Positions 5,690 through 6,537 of a stretch of DNA of 6,537 nucleotides are shown here, piece after piece; positions within the stretch are counted from its first letter, which is position 1, and every line of letters starts with the position of its first letter. This stretch comes from an uncultured Bacillota bacterium (GTDB lineage: Bacteria; Bacillota; Clostridia; Caldicoprobacterales; UBA3941): positions 1 through 6,537 of the forward strand of contig CALGOY010000251.1 of NCBI GenBank assembly GCA_937960725.1, given 5' to 3'. The notes under the pieces are model-generated. The model was given only the letters and a program-made list of their open reading frames with translations. It was not told the origin of the DNA and searched no databases. Both the position numbers and the translations under genes were made by a program.

Positions 5690-6328
5690 TTATTTACTAA
5701 ACTGCCTGCATTTCTGAAGGAACCGCTCTATATTTCTGTGCTCTTCCTGTATCTTCTCTTCTGACATGGGCTGTCTTCCAAGGCGGTCACAGAGCCCTAG
5801 AAGAGCGATTTCATCTATAGATACTTCCTCTGCCATTTTTTCAATATTAGCAAAGGGCAAATCTTTCACTACATAGAGGATTTGCATGTGCCAACGTACT
5901 AATTTTGAGACTTTATCGATGAATACTGTGTCTTGGGTAAATTCCCTTAAAAATCTCACTGCCATTTCGGCCCCTACCCTGTCGTGATCATAGGCTGTAA
6001 TTCTGCCTTTTCTCAATCTTGTGGTAGGGGCTTTGCCTAAATCGTGGAGCAAGGCTGCCCACATAAATACATCGGGCTCCCTACTTTTCTGCCTATTTTG
6101 GGCAGCCATATCTACTACCTGCATCGTATGGTTCCACACGTTTCCTTCAGGGTGGTGCTGAGGGGATTGTTCAATTCTTTTTAGATCTCCTAGCATTGTA
6201 AATGGATAGACTTTGGAGAATATGTTGCTTTTCTCATCTATTTCATTGAAGTATTCTGAAGGTTTTGGAGCTTTGGTTAGATGATAATGGAATTCCTCAA
6301 ATAGCTTCTGTTTTTGTTTTTGGTCCAT
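5690..6328 (-). CDS. Stand-alone HD-domain protein resembling the CCA-adding enzyme C-terminal domain
   Basis: A 212-residue protein with an HD phosphohydrolase domain and no nucleotidyltransferase head. QSPQHHPEGNVWNHTMQVVD (54-73) and AALLHDLGKAPTTR (91-104), with YDHDRVGAEMAVRFLRE (113-129), LVRWHMQ (143-149) and the late CDRLGR (180-185), follow the order seen in the HD domain of E. coli-type tRNA nucleotidyltransferases. Likely metal ligands are His67, His95-Asp96 and Asp181 or His115/His147. In the full-length enzymes this domain has 2',3'-cyclic phosphodiesterase, 2'-nucleotidase and phosphatase activity. A similar activity here is inference. The ATG at 6328-6326 follows AAGGTGG at about 11 bases. 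It has its own stop 84 bases before the next HD gene starts, and that gene has a separate promoter. The two HD proteins differ in motif context and are not close paralogues. Confidence 0.87.
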   Translation of the reverse strand: MDQKQKQKLFEEFHYHLTKAPKPSEYFNEIDEKSNIFSKVYPFTMLGDLKRIEQSPQHHPEGNVWNHTMQVVDMAAQNRQKSREPDVFMWAALLHDLGKAPTTRLRKGRITAYDHDRVGAEMAVRFLREFTQDTVFIDKVSKLVRWHMQILYVVKDLPFANIEKMAEEVSIDEIALLGLCDRLGRQPMSEEKIQEEHRNIERFLQKCRQFSK

Positions 6329-6368
6329 TTAAGCTGTTCCACCTTCCCCACCCCTAAAACTTTATATA

Positions 6369-6500
6369 TTAATCTTCTAGAACTACTTTTGCTAACTCTA
6401 GGGGCTCTATATATTTTCTGTCTTTATAAGCCCTCATATTCCCGCCAGAAATTTCGTCTATTTGGTCTCTCTGCTTCTCCTCCCCTATTCTTCCTATTTC
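6369..6500 (-). other. Open stretch of unknown status upstream of the HD gene
   Basis: On the minus strand a 43-codon open frame runs from just after a TGA (6503-6501) to TAA (6371-6369). It has protein-like composition (GEEKQRDQIDEISGGN early, YIEPLELAKVVLED at the end). The only ATG in it is at 6437-6435, with a weak GGCGGG only a few bases upstream, giving 22 residues. The twelve codons before the TGA, up to the window edge, are open in the same frame. It may be the end of an interrupted gene, a tiny peptide gene, or chance. I recognise no family, and the rest of 6329-6537 shows nothing else clear. Confidence 0.2.
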
Positions 6501-6537
6501 TCATTTTATCTCGTTGCGGTCACTGCTGTTCTTAGCG

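Noticed and set aside
6501..6503. TGA as a selenocysteine codon joining the two right-edge open stretches
   Set aside because: No recognisable SECIS-like hairpin follows, no selenoprotein family is recognised, and only twelve upstream codons are visible.
6314..6535. 73-codon plus-strand open frame at the right edge
   Set aside because: It begins inside the antisense HD gene's start region, is low-complexity Leu/Phe/Ser-rich, and has no ribosome binding site.

Overview
The window looks like part of a low-to-moderate GC Firmicutes chromosome, probably from a clostridial anaerobe. The evidence is strong AGGAGG-type ribosome binding sites, A+T-rich intergenic DNA with sigma-A-like promoters, an AsnA-type asparagine synthetase and a meso-diaminopimelate dehydrogenase of the kind common in anaerobic Firmicutes. 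No species can be named from the sequence alone. There is no CRISPR array, insertion sequence, tRNA or rRNA gene.

Left part (1-1322): the 5' end of asnS (asparaginyl-tRNA synthetase) runs leftward off the edge. It is followed by a divergent promoter region and two tandem rightward small genes, 131 and 79 codons, that I do not recognise. Their products are related to each other. Each has a helical N-terminal part, a Gly-Gly, a Cys-Pro, and a KFVLC-x-V-x-I core with fixed spacing. The first carries an acidic tail of 16-residue repeats, the second a Cys-rich tail. They are the least explained and most interesting part of the window. A hairpin terminator closes the pair.

Centre (1323-3972): an rRNA m5C methyltransferase of the RsmF/YebU type, then asnA (aspartate-ammonia ligase), both rightward. 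Each has an extended -10 promoter. The asnA promoter and ribosome binding site are framed by an inverted repeat that could silence read-through transcripts or serve as an operator.

Right part (3973-6537), all leftward and convergent with asnA across a bidirectional terminator: ddh (meso-DAP dehydrogenase) lies downstream of, and overlaps by 4 bp, an HDIG-type hydrolase gene, and the two share a near-consensus promoter. Upstream of them is a second, stand-alone HD-domain gene that resembles the C-terminal domain of bacterial CCA-adding enzymes. The last 200 bases hold only short open stretches of uncertain status.

Functionally, AsnA and Ddh both fix free ammonium, into asparagine and meso-DAP respectively. 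AsnS consumes the asparagine for translation, and RsmF modifies the ribosome. The remaining genes have no pathway that can be assigned from sequence.
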